Source: Streptomyces sp. NBC_01750
GTDB lineage: Bacteria > Actinomycetota > Actinomycetes > Streptomycetales > Streptomycetaceae
Reading direction: 5' to 3'
Assembly (NCBI RefSeq): GCF_035918095.1
Contig: NZ_CP109137.1
Location: 5,892,001 to 5,956,000, forward strand
Length of the DNA: 64,000 nucleotides
Shown here: positions 26,526-34,999 of the stretch, in pieces
Layout of the letters: each line of letters opens with the position of its first letter
Position numbering within the stretch: position 1 is the stretch's first letter
Notes under the pieces: generated by a model
What the model was told of the DNA's origin: nothing
Databases searched by the model: none
Seen by the model: only the letters and a program-made list of their open reading frames with translations
Position numbers and translations under genes: made by a program

Positions 26526-27326
26526 TCAGTACCGCTGGTTGAGGTAGCCCAGCAGTTCGTCGTGGAGCAGGCCGTTGGACGCGGCCGCGTTGCCGCTGTG
26601 CGGGCCCGGGCGTCCGTCGAGACCGGTGAACGATCCCCCCGCCTCCTGTACGACGATCGCGGTCGCCGCCATGTCCCACAGCGAGAGCTCCGGTTCGGCG
26701 CAGATGTCGACCGAACCCTCGGCGACCATCATGTACGGCCAGAAGTCGCCGTAACCGCGAGTGCGCCAGCAGGCCCGGGTCAGGTCCATGAACCCGTCGA
26801 GCCGGCCCTGCTCCTCCCAGCCGGTCATCGAGGAGAACGCGAACGAGGCGTCCGCGATCCGGCCGACCTTGGAGACCTGCAGACGGCTCGCGGAGGTCAG
26901 ACTGCGCCCGGTGTAGGCGCCGCGGCCCTGCGCTGCCCACCACCGGCGGCCCAGCGCCGGGGCCGAGACCACGCCCACGACGGGCTGGTAGCCACCCTCG
27001 CCCTGCACCGTCAGCGAGATCAGCGTTGCCCAGACCGGCACACCGCGTACGTAGTTCTTGGTGCCGTCGATCGGGTCGATGACCCAGCGGCGCGGGCCCG
27101 TGCCCTCGATGCCGTACTCCTCGCCGAGGATCGCGTCGCGCGGCCGCGCCCGCTGGAGCTGTCCACGGATCAGCTCTTCCGCCGCCTTGTCGGCCTCGCT
27201 CACCGGTGTCATGTCCGGCTTGGTCTCCACCTTGAGGTCCAGAGCCTTGAACCGGTCCATGGTGGCGGCGTCGGCGGCGTCCGCCAGGACATGGGCGAGA
27301 CGCAGATCATCGTGGTAATCGGGCAT
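26526..27326 (-). CDS. hisN: histidinol-phosphate phosphatase (inositol monophosphatase fold)
   Basis: A 266-residue magnesium-dependent phosphatase. It removes phosphate from L-histidinol phosphate in histidine synthesis. IMPase-fold metal ligands are visible: GEEYG, then [12 protein letters not shown], and WDMAA near the C-terminus. The actinobacterial HisN group uses this fold. ATG 27326 was chosen because it gives the family N-terminus ([11 protein letters not shown]). No other his genes are adjacent; inositol monophosphatase activity is the alternative assignment. Confidence 0.85.
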   Translation of the reverse strand: MPDYHDDLRLAHVLADAADAATMDRFKALDLKVETKPDMTPVSEADKAAEELIRGQLQRARPRDAILGEEYGIEGTGPRRWVIDPIDGTKNYVRGVPVWATLISLTVQGEGGYQPVVGVVSAPALGRRWWAAQGRGAYTGRSLTSASRLQVSKVGRIADASFAFSSMTGWEEQGRLDGFMDLTRACWRTRGYGDFWPYMMVAEGSVDICAEPELSLWDMAATAIVVQEAGGSFTGLDGRPGPHSGNAAASNGLLHDELLGYLNQRY

Positions 27327-27445
27327 GGTCGTCACTCTATCGGGGCTTCCGGGGCCCCTCCCGGGTCGCTGTCCGACAGGACTATTGACAGTGAGGGTGC
27401 GCACGTCAACTCTGAGCCCAGACCCGCTTGGCCTGGGAGGCGACG

Positions 27446-28087
27446 ATGCCTACAGCGCGAGAGTCCCTACTGAACGCCGCGCTCGCGGCGCTCGCAGACC
27501 TGCCCTGGTCGGCGGTGCGGATGGTGGACGTCGCATCCGCCGCAGGGCTCTCGCGGCAGACCCTCTACAACGAGTTCGGCAGCAAGGACGGCCTCGCCCG
27601 CGCACTGGTGCGGCGCGAGGCCGACCAGTACCTCCGTGGCGTGGAGCGGATGCTGGCCGAGTGGACCGGGGCCGCGGACCGGCTGGTGGCGGTCGCCGAG
27701 TGGACCGTCGGCGAGGCCCGCGCAAGGCCGCTGCTGCGGGCCCTGCTCACCGGCTGCTGGGGGGAACGGCTGCCGGCGCCGAGGCCCGCCCGAAGCGGCG
27801 CCGCGATGTCCGGAGTGCCGGCCCAGCGCCGTGCGGACGCGGGGCTGCCGGCCCCGGCCGAGCTGGTCGCGTCGGTACGGGACCGCTCGCTCGCCGCGCT
27901 GGGCCGGGGCCGTCAGGACAGCCGTACGAAGGAGGAGTGGGCCGATCTGGCGCACCGCTGCGAGCTGACCGTGCGGCTCGCGCTCTCGTACGTGATCGCG
28001 CCGGTCGGTGAGGGGGTCGGCCTGCTGGTGCGTACGGCCGTCGGCGGGGCCGTCAGTGGGCCGAGCCCGAGAGCTGCAGTCCGATGA
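27446..28087 (+). CDS. TetR family transcriptional regulator
   Basis: A 213-residue regulator. The N-terminal helix-turn-helix is clear ([18 protein letters not shown], then GSKDGL). The C-terminal ligand domain is not assignable. The ATG at 27446 is preceded by GGGAGG. The gene runs convergently into the SMR transporter gene and overlaps it by 35 bases at their 3' ends. The paired arrangement suggests that it could control the transporter, although the shared overlap is at the tails and not at a promoter. Confidence 0.88.
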   Translation: MPTARESLLNAALAALADLPWSAVRMVDVASAAGLSRQTLYNEFGSKDGLARALVRREADQYLRGVERMLAEWTGAADRLVAVAEWTVGEARARPLLRALLTGCWGERLPAPRPARSGAAMSGVPAQRRADAGLPAPAELVASVRDRSLAALGRGRQDSRTKEEWADLAHRCELTVRLALSYVIAPVGEGVGLLVRTAVGGAVSGPSPRAAVR

Positions 28088-28376
28088 CGCCGGTGATCAC
28101 CAGCGTGATGGAGATGATCTTGAGGGTGGAGACCACATCGCCGAGGAAGACCATTCCGTAGATCGCGGTGCCCGCCGCGCCGATGCCCGTCCACACCGCG
28201 TACGCGGGACCCACATCGAGCTTCTTCAGCGCGAGCGTCAGCAGGCCGAAGCTGCCGAGCGCGAAACTGGCGAAGGCGACCGTCGGCCAGAGCCTGGTGA
28301 AACCGTGCGAGAGCTTGAGGCAGACCGCGAAGCCTGTTTCCAGGATCCCGGCGACCACCACTAGCAGCCACGCCAT
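28053..28376 (-). CDS. small multidrug resistance (SMR/SugE-like) transporter
   Basis: A 107-residue four-helix SMR protein. The N-terminus MAWLLVVVAGILETGFAV carries the essential glutamate in transmembrane helix 1 (TM1), the substrate/proton residue of the family. Further helices are PTVAFASFALGSFGLLTLAL, YAVWTGIGAAGTAIYGMVFL and [16 protein letters not shown]. GxG/AVWTGIG in TM3 is typical of SugE, which exports guanidinium or quaternary ammonium compounds. I saw no recognisable guanidine riboswitch upstream. The gene is convergent with the TetR gene. Confidence 0.88.
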   Translation of the reverse strand: MAWLLVVVAGILETGFAVCLKLSHGFTRLWPTVAFASFALGSFGLLTLALKKLDVGPAYAVWTGIGAAGTAIYGMVFLGDVVSTLKIISITLVITGVIGLQLSGSAH

Positions 28377-28468
28377 GGCTGTGCCTCCCGCGTCGGTCGG
28401 TGACTGCTTCGTCGCACTTGGTGCGAGTATGCACTTACCAGCATCGGCGGGCCGCAAACGCGTGCCCG

Positions 28469-29482
28469 TCAGTCGCCTTCGCGTCGCTCCCGCGTGGAGA
28501 GCAGCCGCCGCAGTGAGTAGAGCCGCGCCGGGTCGGCGTGGCCCTCGGCCGCCCACTCGTCCAGCGCGCAATCCGGCTCGTCATGACTGCAGGCGCGCGG
28601 ACAGCCCTCCGTACCCGGTACGAGATCCGGGAAGGCGAGGATCACCCGGGACGGATCGACGTGGTGCAGACCGAAGGAGCGCACACCCGGGGTGTCGATC
28701 ACCCAGCCGCCGTCCGCGTCCGCGAGGGGGAGGGCGAGCGCAGAGGTGGTGGTGTGCCGGCCGCGTCCGGTGACCGCGTTGACAACACCGGTGCTCCGCC
28801 GCCGCTCCTTCGGGACGAGGGCGTTGACCAGGGTCGTCTTGCCGACGCCGGAGTGGCCGACGAACGCGGTGGTACGGCCCTTGAGGTGCTCATGGACCCG
28901 GTCGGCGGCGACGCCGTCCACGAACTCGTCGCGGGTGGTGACCACATGGGGGACGCCGAGCGCTCCGTACATCTCCAGCAGCTCGTCCGGCGAGGCCAGA
29001 TCCGACTTGGTCAGTACGAGCAGCGGGGTCAGCCCGCCGTCGTACGCGGCGACGAGGCAGCGGTCGATCAGCCGGGGGCGCGGTTCGGGGTCGGCCAGCG
29101 CCGTCACGATCGCCAGCTGGTCGGCGTTGGCGACGACCACGCGCTCGTACGGATCGTCGTCGTCGGCCGTGCGGCGCAGCACGGACTTGCGCGGCTCGAT
29201 ACGCACGATGCGCGCGAGGGTGTCCTTCTCACCGGAGAGATCACCGACGATGCTGACGCGGTCACCGACCACCGCGGCCTTGCGGCCCAGTTCGCGGGCC
29301 TTCATCGCCATGACGACGCGGTCGTCGACGAGGCAGGTGAGCCGGCCCCGGTCGACGGTGAGGACCATGCCCTCGACCGCGTCCTCGTGCTTGGGGCGGA
29401 TATTGGTCCGGGGGCGGTTGCCCTTGCGGTTGGGGCGGACGCGGATGTCGTCCTCGTCGGGGTTCTTGCCGTAGCGCCGCAT
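28469..29482 (-). CDS. rsgA: ribosome small-subunit-dependent GTPase RsgA
   Basis: A 337-residue circularly permuted GTPase that checks late 30S maturation. The OB-fold precedes motifs in permuted order: G4 TKSD, then G1 GHSGVGKTTLVNAL, then G3 DTPG. The C-terminal zinc site is CPRACSHDEPDC. It begins 4 bases after the aroA stop on the same strand, so the two genes form an operon. The N-terminal Arg/Lys-rich arm (RVRPNRKGNRPRTNIRP) is longer than in E. coli and likely contacts rRNA. Confidence 0.92.
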   Translation of the reverse strand: MRRYGKNPDEDDIRVRPNRKGNRPRTNIRPKHEDAVEGMVLTVDRGRLTCLVDDRVVMAMKARELGRKAAVVGDRVSIVGDLSGEKDTLARIVRIEPRKSVLRRTADDDDPYERVVVANADQLAIVTALADPEPRPRLIDRCLVAAYDGGLTPLLVLTKSDLASPDELLEMYGALGVPHVVTTRDEFVDGVAADRVHEHLKGRTTAFVGHSGVGKTTLVNALVPKERRRSTGVVNAVTGRGRHTTTSALALPLADADGGWVIDTPGVRSFGLHHVDPSRVILAFPDLVPGTEGCPRACSHDEPDCALDEWAAEGHADPARLYSLRRLLSTRERREGD

Positions 29483-29486
29483 GTCC

Positions 29487-30803
29487 TCAGGCCCCGAGCA
29501 TTCCGGCCCACATCTGCGGGAAGTCGGGGAGCGTCTTGGCGGTTGTCGCCACGTTCTCGATCGAGACGCCGGCTACCGCCAGGCCGATGATCGCGCCGGC
29601 GGTGGCCATCCGGTGGTCCTCGTAGGTATGGAACACGCCGCCGTGCAGCGGGCGCGGGCGGATGTGGAGGCCGTCCTCGGTCTCGGTGACGTCGCCGCCG
29701 AGTTCGTTGATCTCCTTGGTGAGGGCCGCGAGGCGGTCCGTCTCATGGAGGCGCAGATGGGCGACGCCGCGCAGCGTGGAGGGCGAGTCGGCGAGCGCCG
29801 CGACCGCCGCGATGCCCGGAGTCAGCTCGCCGACCTCACCGAGGTCGACGTCAATGCCGTGGATACGGCCGCTGCCGGTGAACGTCAGACCGACGTCGGT
29901 CAGCACGCAGGAACCGCCCATCTCGGTGAAGATTTCGCGCAGCGCGTCACCGGGCTGGGTGGTCCGTTCGGGCCAGTCGGGGATGGTGACCCGGCCGCCG
30001 GTGACCAGCGCGGCCGCCAGGAACGGCTGGGCGTTGGAGAGATCGGGCTCGACGGTGAGATCACGGCCGAGCAGGGCGGAGGGGGAGACCCGCCAGACAT
30101 CGGGCTCGCCGCCGGTCTCCGGCTCGTCGACCTGGGCGCCCACGGCGCGGAGCATGTCGACGGTCATCCGGATGTGCGGCATGGAGGGGAGCTTGCCTCC
30201 GATGTGCCGTACCTCCACGCCCTGGTTGAAGCGCGGGGCCGAGAGCAGCAGTGCGGAGACGAACTGGGAGGACGAGGAGGCGTCGATCTCCACCGGACCA
30301 CCGTCCAGCGCCCCGCCGCCGTGCACGGTCATCGGGAGCGCGCCCCGGCCGTCGTCGTCGATACGGGCGCCGAGGACGCGCAGCGCGTCGATCACGCCGC
30401 CGAGCGGGCGCTCGTAGGAACGGGGGTCGCCGTCGAAGCGGACCGGGCCGTCGGCGAGCGCGGCGACGGGAGGCAGGAAACGCATCACCGTACCGGCGTT
30501 GCCGACGTCGACTGTGGCAGGGCCGTGCAGGCCGGACGGGATGACGCGCCAGGTCTCACCCCCGCCGTCGGGGCCCACGCCCTCCTCGATGCCGACGCCG
30601 AGAGCGCGCAGGGCCTCGGCCATCAGGAAGCTGTCTCGGGAGCGGAGAGGGCGACGCAGCCAGCCGGGTTCGGCGGCGAGCGCGGCAAGCACCATGGCCC
30701 GGTTGGTGACCGATTTCGATCCGGGCACGGTGACTGTCGCTTCGACGGCTCCGGTCGCGTAGGGGGCGGGCCAGAGGGCAGGGTGCACGGAGCTTTCGGT
30801 CAT
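29487..30803 (-). CDS. aroA: 3-phosphoshikimate 1-carboxyvinyltransferase (EPSP synthase)
   Basis: A 438-residue enzyme that transfers enolpyruvyl from PEP to shikimate-3-phosphate in aromatic synthesis. Motifs: [16 protein letters not shown] near residue 28, the PEP loop [16 protein letters not shown], and [16 protein letters not shown]. The ATG at 30803 fits the family length; a much longer upstream frame is an artefact of high G+C. It is directly followed by rsgA. Confidence 0.94.
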   Translation of the reverse strand: MTESSVHPALWPAPYATGAVEATVTVPGSKSVTNRAMVLAALAAEPGWLRRPLRSRDSFLMAEALRALGVGIEEGVGPDGGGETWRVIPSGLHGPATVDVGNAGTVMRFLPPVAALADGPVRFDGDPRSYERPLGGVIDALRVLGARIDDDGRGALPMTVHGGGALDGGPVEIDASSSSQFVSALLLSAPRFNQGVEVRHIGGKLPSMPHIRMTVDMLRAVGAQVDEPETGGEPDVWRVSPSALLGRDLTVEPDLSNAQPFLAAALVTGGRVTIPDWPERTTQPGDALREIFTEMGGSCVLTDVGLTFTGSGRIHGIDVDLGEVGELTPGIAAVAALADSPSTLRGVAHLRLHETDRLAALTKEINELGGDVTETEDGLHIRPRPLHGGVFHTYEDHRMATAGAIIGLAVAGVSIENVATTAKTLPDFPQMWAGMLGA

Positions 30804-30910
30804 GGCCAACACTTTAGTGGCTCGACGGAGAGCCGGATCTTGATCAAATACGCCGAAATGGGGGCGTAACCAAGCGGTGGTAGAGGGCTCACCGGGGCTT
30901 TGGCGGGGTG

Positions 30911-31651
30911 TCAGAGGCCCAGCAGCCAGCGGCCGCCGCCGATCAGGGAACAGATCGACACCGAGTGGAAGAGAAACAGCCACATCGCGGCCGGCACATG
31001 GGTCAGCCGGGAGAGTTGGTCGGCGTCCGAATCCGGGGCCCCGCCGTGTCGGCGCTTGGACTGGAGCTCGAAGGCCGGCCGTACCCCACCGAACAGCAGG
31101 AACCAGACGGCGACGTAGGCGAAGACGGACTGTACGCCGGGTTCCGTCAGCCAGGAGATGAGCAGGAAGGCGGCACCCGTGATGATCACGGTCAGCGCGC
31201 CGTACGCATTGCGGATCATCACCAGCATCGCGATGAGCAGGGCGGTGGCCAGCCAGAGAAGCAGCGTGATGTGGTGCGCGGCGAGCAGGTAGGCGCCTCC
31301 GAGGCCGAGCAGCGGCGGTGCGGTGTAGCCGGCGGCGGCGGTCAGGATCATGCCGATTCCGGTCGGCTTGCCGGCGCTGACGGTGAGGCCGCTCGTGTCG
31401 GAGTGCAGCCGGATGCCGTCGAGGCGGCGGCCGGTGAGCAGGGCCACGAGGCCGTGGCCGCCTTCGTGGGCGATGGTGATCGCGTTGCGGGAGAGCCGCC
31501 AGAGGGGGTGGGGTACGACGGCGGCGAGCGCGACCAGGCCGGTGACGATGACGAGCCACTCGTCAGGGACGGGCTGGGTGCCGGAGATGCGGTCCCAGAG
31601 GTCGCCTATCGCGGCGCTGCTGAGGCTGGTGACGGGATCGGTGCTGGCCAT
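30911..31651 (-). CDS. M50-family membrane metallopeptidase
   Basis: A 246-residue multi-spanning metalloprotease of the site-2-protease class. The zinc motif is HEGGH in [17 protein letters not shown] at about residue 61, and the second ligand site is probably in the later transmembrane helices. About five hydrophobic helices are visible. The actinobacterial family (M50B-like) has no known substrate. ATG 31651 is preferred over the upstream frame, which would overlap the divergent SRAP gene. Confidence 0.88.
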   Translation of the reverse strand: MASTDPVTSLSSAAIGDLWDRISGTQPVPDEWLVIVTGLVALAAVVPHPLWRLSRNAITIAHEGGHGLVALLTGRRLDGIRLHSDTSGLTVSAGKPTGIGMILTAAAGYTAPPLLGLGGAYLLAAHHITLLLWLATALLIAMLVMIRNAYGALTVIITGAAFLLISWLTEPGVQSVFAYVAVWFLLFGGVRPAFELQSKRRHGGAPDSDADQLSRLTHVPAAMWLFLFHSVSICSLIGGGRWLLGL

Positions 31652-31700
31652 TTCTCGGGCGGCTCCTCGGGCGGCGGGCGGGAGTGGCAGTCTGGCACTC

Positions 31701-32516
31701 ATGTGCGGACGGTATGCAGCGAGTCGTAGACCCGAGGATCTCGCGGGACTCTTCGAGGTCGAGAAATGGGAGCCGGAGGAGACGCTGGCGCCCGATTGGA
31801 ACGTGGCCCCCACGAAAGAGGTCTACGCGATTCTCGAACGCCCTGTTAAGGACGCTGAAGACCGTCGTCCGGTTCGCCAGCTGCGGGCGCTGAAGTGGGG
31901 CCTCGTGCCGTCATGGGCGAAGTCGCCGGAGGGCGGCGCGCGGATGATCAACGCGCGTGCGGAGACGGTGCACGAGAAGCCGTCGTTCCGCAAACCGTTT
32001 CTGTCACGGCGCTGCATCCTGCCGGCGGACGGCTATTACGAGTGGGTGACCGGGGCGGGGGAGCGGGAGCTGGAGGTGGAGGGGAAGAAGAAGCGGCCCC
32101 GGAAGCAGCCGTACTTCGTGACGCCGTCGGACGGGTCGGTGTTCGCGATGGCCGGCCTGTACGAGTTCTGGCGCGACCGCACGCTGCCGGACGACCATCC
32201 GCGGGCGTGGTGGGTGACGTGCTCGGTGATCACGACCGAGGCGGAGACGGGGCCGCTGGGGGTGGCCCCGGCGGAGGGCCCGCAGTCGCTGTCGGACATC
32301 CACCCGCGCATGCCGCTGATGCTGACGCCGGACCGGTGGGACGCGTGGCTGGACCCGTCCAGGACGGATGAGGGGGAGCTGCGGGGGCTGCTGGAGCCAC
32401 CGCCGGGTGGGCTGATGAGGGCGTATCCGGTCACGACGGCGGTCAGCAATGTCCGGAACAACGGGCCGGAGCTGCTGGAGGAGCTGTCGGGGCCGGAGGT
32501 GGGCACGCTGTTCTGA
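31701..32516 (+). CDS. SOS response-associated peptidase (SRAP, YedK/HMCES family)
   Basis: A 271-residue SRAP-domain protein that covalently protects abasic sites in single-stranded DNA. The catalytic Cys2 follows the initiator Met (MCGRYA), the nucleotide-site MINARAETV contains the conserved Asn and Glu, and the HPRMP segment supplies the conserved His. A short Lys/Arg-rich insertion (GKKKRPRKQ) is present at about residues 130-137. ATG 31701 is required because Cys2 must be N-terminal. A six-base hairpin follows the stop. Confidence 0.92.
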   Translation: MCGRYAASRRPEDLAGLFEVEKWEPEETLAPDWNVAPTKEVYAILERPVKDAEDRRPVRQLRALKWGLVPSWAKSPEGGARMINARAETVHEKPSFRKPFLSRRCILPADGYYEWVTGAGERELEVEGKKKRPRKQPYFVTPSDGSVFAMAGLYEFWRDRTLPDDHPRAWWVTCSVITTEAETGPLGVAPAEGPQSLSDIHPRMPLMLTPDRWDAWLDPSRTDEGELRGLLEPPPGGLMRAYPVTTAVSNVRNNGPELLEELSGPEVGTLF

Positions 32517-32517
32517 C

Positions 32518-32534
32518 CGGGGGCTTCTCCCCCG
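32518..32534. terminator. short hairpin after the SRAP gene
   Basis: Six-base arms CGGGGG and CCCCCG around CTTCT immediately after the stop. A weak candidate. The stretch 32535-32993 beyond it holds the 9-bp tandem repeat and otherwise no supported gene. Confidence 0.45.
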
Positions 32535-32753
32535 CCCCGCCCCTTCCCGAAACCGGGGCAACCCCCCGGACCCCCGAGGGGCCGTGGCGGGCCCGCGACC
32601 CGAGCAGCGGCAGCAGAGCGTCGCGAGGGCCGGCGGCGGGTGAGTGACGCGGGCGTGCCCCAGTGGCTGGTGGCTGAAAGCGTCAGCTGCGTCCCGCCGG
32701 CCAGGCGGCAGGTCATCGAGTCGGGCCCGGGCTCGCTCGTCGTAAATCCTCGC

Positions 32754-32822
32754 GGCAGCTCCGGCAGCTCCGGCAGCTCCGGCAGCTCCGGCAGCTCCGG
32801 CAGCTCCGGCAGCTCCGGCAGC
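32754..32822. repeat. 9-bp tandem repeat (GGCAGCTCC), seven copies plus a partial
   Basis: Seven perfect head-to-tail copies of GGCAGCTCC (32754-32816) and a partial eighth to 32822. In one frame it would encode Gly-Ser-Ser repeats and on the other strand Glu-Leu-Pro repeats, but neither frame has a convincing gene around it, so I treat it as intergenic. The unit keeps phase with codons, so either frame stays open by chance. Confidence 0.9.
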
Positions 32823-32993
32823 GCGCCCGGGCTCGTCCTGGCGTGGGCGTCATCCGCCGGATCCCGCCTGCGGCGGTACGACACCCACTCCCGCTCCTCG
32901 CCGGAGCGGCGCTGCTGCCGCGCGAGGGGACGCACGCGCACCCGGACCCCCACGACGCGCCCCCCGTGCCCCGGCAGCGGCAGGATGGGGCTC

Positions 32994-33632
32994 GTGAGTC
33001 GGAGCGAGATTGTTGAGACAGCAGCCGGGGACGCCCGCATCACCTGGTACCCGGCCCGGCGGGCGCGGCTCGTGGTGGCGCTCAGCCATGGGGCCGGGGG
33101 TGGGATCGAGGCGCGCGATCTGCAGGCGATCGCCGGCGTCCTGCCCGGGGAGCGGGTCACCGTCGCGCTCGTCGAGCAGCCTTGGCGGGTGGCCGGGAAG
33201 AAGGTCGCGCCCGCACCCAGGACGCTCGACGTGGGGTGGCGCGGTGTCTGGCCCGTGCTGCGGAAGCCGGGGCTGCCCGTCGTCGCCGGTGGGCGCAGTG
33301 CCGGGGCGCGGGTCGCCTGCCGGACCGCGCAGGAGCTCGGCGCCGCCGGGGTGCTCGCGCTGAGTTTTCCGCTGCATCCGCCCGGCAGGCCCGAGAAGTC
33401 CCGCGCCGACGAGCTCCTCGGCACCGGGGTGCCGACCCTCGTCGTACAGGGCGGCAATGATCCCTTCGGCAAGCCCGGAGAGTTCCCCGAGGGGGCGTAC
33501 GAGCTCGTGGAAGTCCCTTACGGGGATCACGGGTTCGGCGTACCCAAACGGGCGGGGACGACAGATGCCGAGGTGGTGAGCCTCATCACGGACGCGGCCG
33601 GCGGCTGGGTCCGCGGGCTCCGGGAATGCTGA
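32994..33632 (+). CDS. alpha/beta hydrolase family protein
   Basis: A 212-residue compact alpha/beta hydrolase (KANL3/Tex30-like dienelactone-hydrolase group). The nucleophile elbow is GGRSAGARVA, an early loop is ALSHGAGGG, an Asp is in VVQGGNDPFG and the His in YGDHGFGV, completing a Ser-Asp-His triad. GTG 32994 was chosen; ATG 32985 is close and possible. Its 3' end overlaps the SigR-type promoter of sigR (33623-33648). Confidence 0.85.
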   Translation: MSRSEIVETAAGDARITWYPARRARLVVALSHGAGGGIEARDLQAIAGVLPGERVTVALVEQPWRVAGKKVAPAPRTLDVGWRGVWPVLRKPGLPVVAGGRSAGARVACRTAQELGAAGVLALSFPLHPPGRPEKSRADELLGTGVPTLVVQGGNDPFGKPGEFPEGAYELVEVPYGDHGFGVPKRAGTTDAEVVSLITDAAGGWVRGLREC

Positions 33633-33648
33633 GCGTACGAGCACTGTT
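33623..33648 (+). promoter_or_regulatory. SigR-dependent promoter of sigR (p2-type)
   Basis: GGAAT (33623-33627), an 18-base spacer and GTT (33646-33648) match the SigR consensus perfectly. The -35 is inside the end of the alpha/beta hydrolase gene. Transcripts from here would include the upstream ATG at 33701, so they could encode the extended form SigR'. In S. coelicolor, SigR' made from the autoregulated promoter is reported to be less stable than SigR. Confidence 0.8.
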
Positions 33649-33700
33649 GTGGCGGATGTCGGAGAACAGAGCATGGTGCATTGAGTAGGGAGTCCGTCGC

Positions 33701-34531
33701 ATGGGTTCGACCATCTGCCCGAGTCGCTCGCACACCGCTGACCTGGAGTGGACGGTGCTTCCCGCGGCGAAGACCGCCTCTGTTGGGGCGGCGGGCGGAG
33801 CGGATCGTCGTCTATCCTCCGATTCGAGCGGGTCCGCATTCGGCCTCGCCACATCGTTGGAGGAGGTGGGTCCGGTCACTGGGACCGACGCAGGGACCGA
33901 CGACGGCCGGGCGGAGCAGCCCGAGGAGACGACCGCCGAGCGCAATGCCCGCTTCGAGCGGGACGCCCTCGGGTACCTCGATCAGATGTACTCGGCCGCG
34001 CTGCGCATGACGCGCAATCCGGCCGATGCGGAGGACCTCGTGCAGGAGACGTATGCCAAGGCGTACGGATCCTTCCATCAGTTCCGTGAGGGCACGAACC
34101 TCAAGGCGTGGCTGTACCGGATTCTCACGAACACCTTCATCAACTCCTACCGCAAGAAGCAGCGCGAGCCCCAGCGCAGCGCCGCGGAGGAGATCGAGGA
34201 CTGGCAGCTCGCGCGCGCCGAGTCGCATATGTCGACCGGGCTGCGTTCCGCCGAGTCGCAGGCCCTCGACCATCTGCCGGACTCGGACGTCAAGGCGGCT
34301 CTCCAGGCGATCCCCGAAGAGTTCCGCATGGCGGTCTATCTCGCCGATGTGGAGGGCTTTGCGTACAAGGAGATCGCGGACATCATGGGAACACCCATCG
34401 GTACGGTGATGTCCCGGCTGCACCGTGGCCGCCGTCAACTGCGCGGAATGCTGGAGGACTACGCCCGTGAGCGCGGGCTCGTCCCGGCCGGTGCAGGAGA
34501 GTCGAACGAAGCGAAAGGCTCGGGCTCATGA
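33701..34531 (+). CDS. sigR: RNA polymerase ECF sigma factor SigR, with SigR' extended start
   Basis: Thiol-oxidative-stress ECF sigma factor. The frame allows two products: SigR' from ATG 33701 (276 residues) and SigR from GTG 33866 (221 residues). The difference is exactly 55 residues, which equals the reported SigR' extension. Sigma region 2 ([26 protein letters not shown]) and region 4 ([28 protein letters not shown]) are intact. The SD-like GGAGGAG lies directly before the internal GTG. The sigR stop overlaps the ATG of rsrA by four bases. A SigR-type promoter lies upstream, and a separate constitutive promoter for the short form is expected between 33701 and 33866 but was not securely found. 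Confidence 0.93.
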   Translation: MGSTICPSRSHTADLEWTVLPAAKTASVGAAGGADRRLSSDSSGSAFGLATSLEEVGPVTGTDAGTDDGRAEQPEETTAERNARFERDALGYLDQMYSAALRMTRNPADAEDLVQETYAKAYGSFHQFREGTNLKAWLYRILTNTFINSYRKKQREPQRSAAEEIEDWQLARAESHMSTGLRSAESQALDHLPDSDVKAALQAIPEEFRMAVYLADVEGFAYKEIADIMGTPIGTVMSRLHRGRRQLRGMLEDYARERGLVPAGAGESNEAKGSGS

Positions 34532-34848
34532 GCTGCGGAGAGCCGCATGAGACGGATTGCTCAGAGGTCCTGGACCATCTCTACGAGTTTCTCGACCATG
34601 AGATGCCCGACAGCGACTGCACCAAGTTCGAGGTGCACTTCGAGGAGTGCTCTCCCTGTCTGGAGAAGTACGGGCTCGAGCAGGCCGTGAAGAAGCTGGT
34701 CAAGCGTTGCTGCGGACATGACGACGTCCCCAGCGATCTGCGGGCCAAGGTGATGGGACGCATCGATCTGATCCGGTCCGGGCAGGCCGTGCCCGACCAC
34801 GATGTGACGGTCTCCGGCGCCGAGCTGCCGAGCGTCGCGCAGGAGTAG
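34528..34848 (+). CDS. rsrA: zinc-binding redox anti-sigma factor RsrA
   Basis: A 106-residue ZAS anti-sigma factor that releases SigR on disulfide stress. The critical residues are in the positions known for S. coelicolor RsrA: Cys11, His37, Cys41 and Cys44 (HFEECSPC). Additional cysteines sit at 3, 31 and a CC pair at 61-62. It is translationally coupled to sigR by ATGA overlap and followed by an intrinsic terminator with a T tract. Confidence 0.95.
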   Translation: MSCGEPHETDCSEVLDHLYEFLDHEMPDSDCTKFEVHFEECSPCLEKYGLEQAVKKLVKRCCGHDDVPSDLRAKVMGRIDLIRSGQAVPDHDVTVSGAELPSVAQE

Positions 34849-34872
34849 GTCGCACATACGAACATATGAACG

Positions 34873-34905
34873 GGGTGTGTCGCGGTTGTCGCGACGCACC
34901 CTTTT
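34873..34905 (+). terminator. intrinsic terminator after sigR-rsrA
   Basis: A 12-base stem (34873-34884 with 34890-34901, one G-U) followed by TTTTC, 25 bases after the rsrA stop. One of the few terminators here with a T run. Confidence 0.85.
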
Positions 34906-34999
34906 CATATTCACCCGTAGGTGCGAATCACGGGCTTCCGGCCGCCGCGCACCCCTCAAATCGCTAGCCTGGCGCTCGGTTTGAGGAGGGGGCGGGGCG

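Noticed and set aside
28377..28470. Possible guanidine riboswitch before the SMR transporter
   Set aside because: The conserved guanidine-I or guanidine-II/III blocks were not found in the short upstream region; only minor inverted repeats are visible.
32640..32990. Upstream extension of the alpha/beta hydrolase including a Gly-Ser-Ser repeat
   Set aside because: No Shine-Dalgarno sequence fits the earlier start, and the added 115 residues are low complexity; homologous hydrolases begin near SRSEIVET.
32036..33472. A 478-codon minus-strand frame containing repeated Glu-Leu-Pro
   Set aside because: It spans the SRAP gene antisense and stays open because the 9-bp repeat keeps phase. No start, domain or neighbour supports it.
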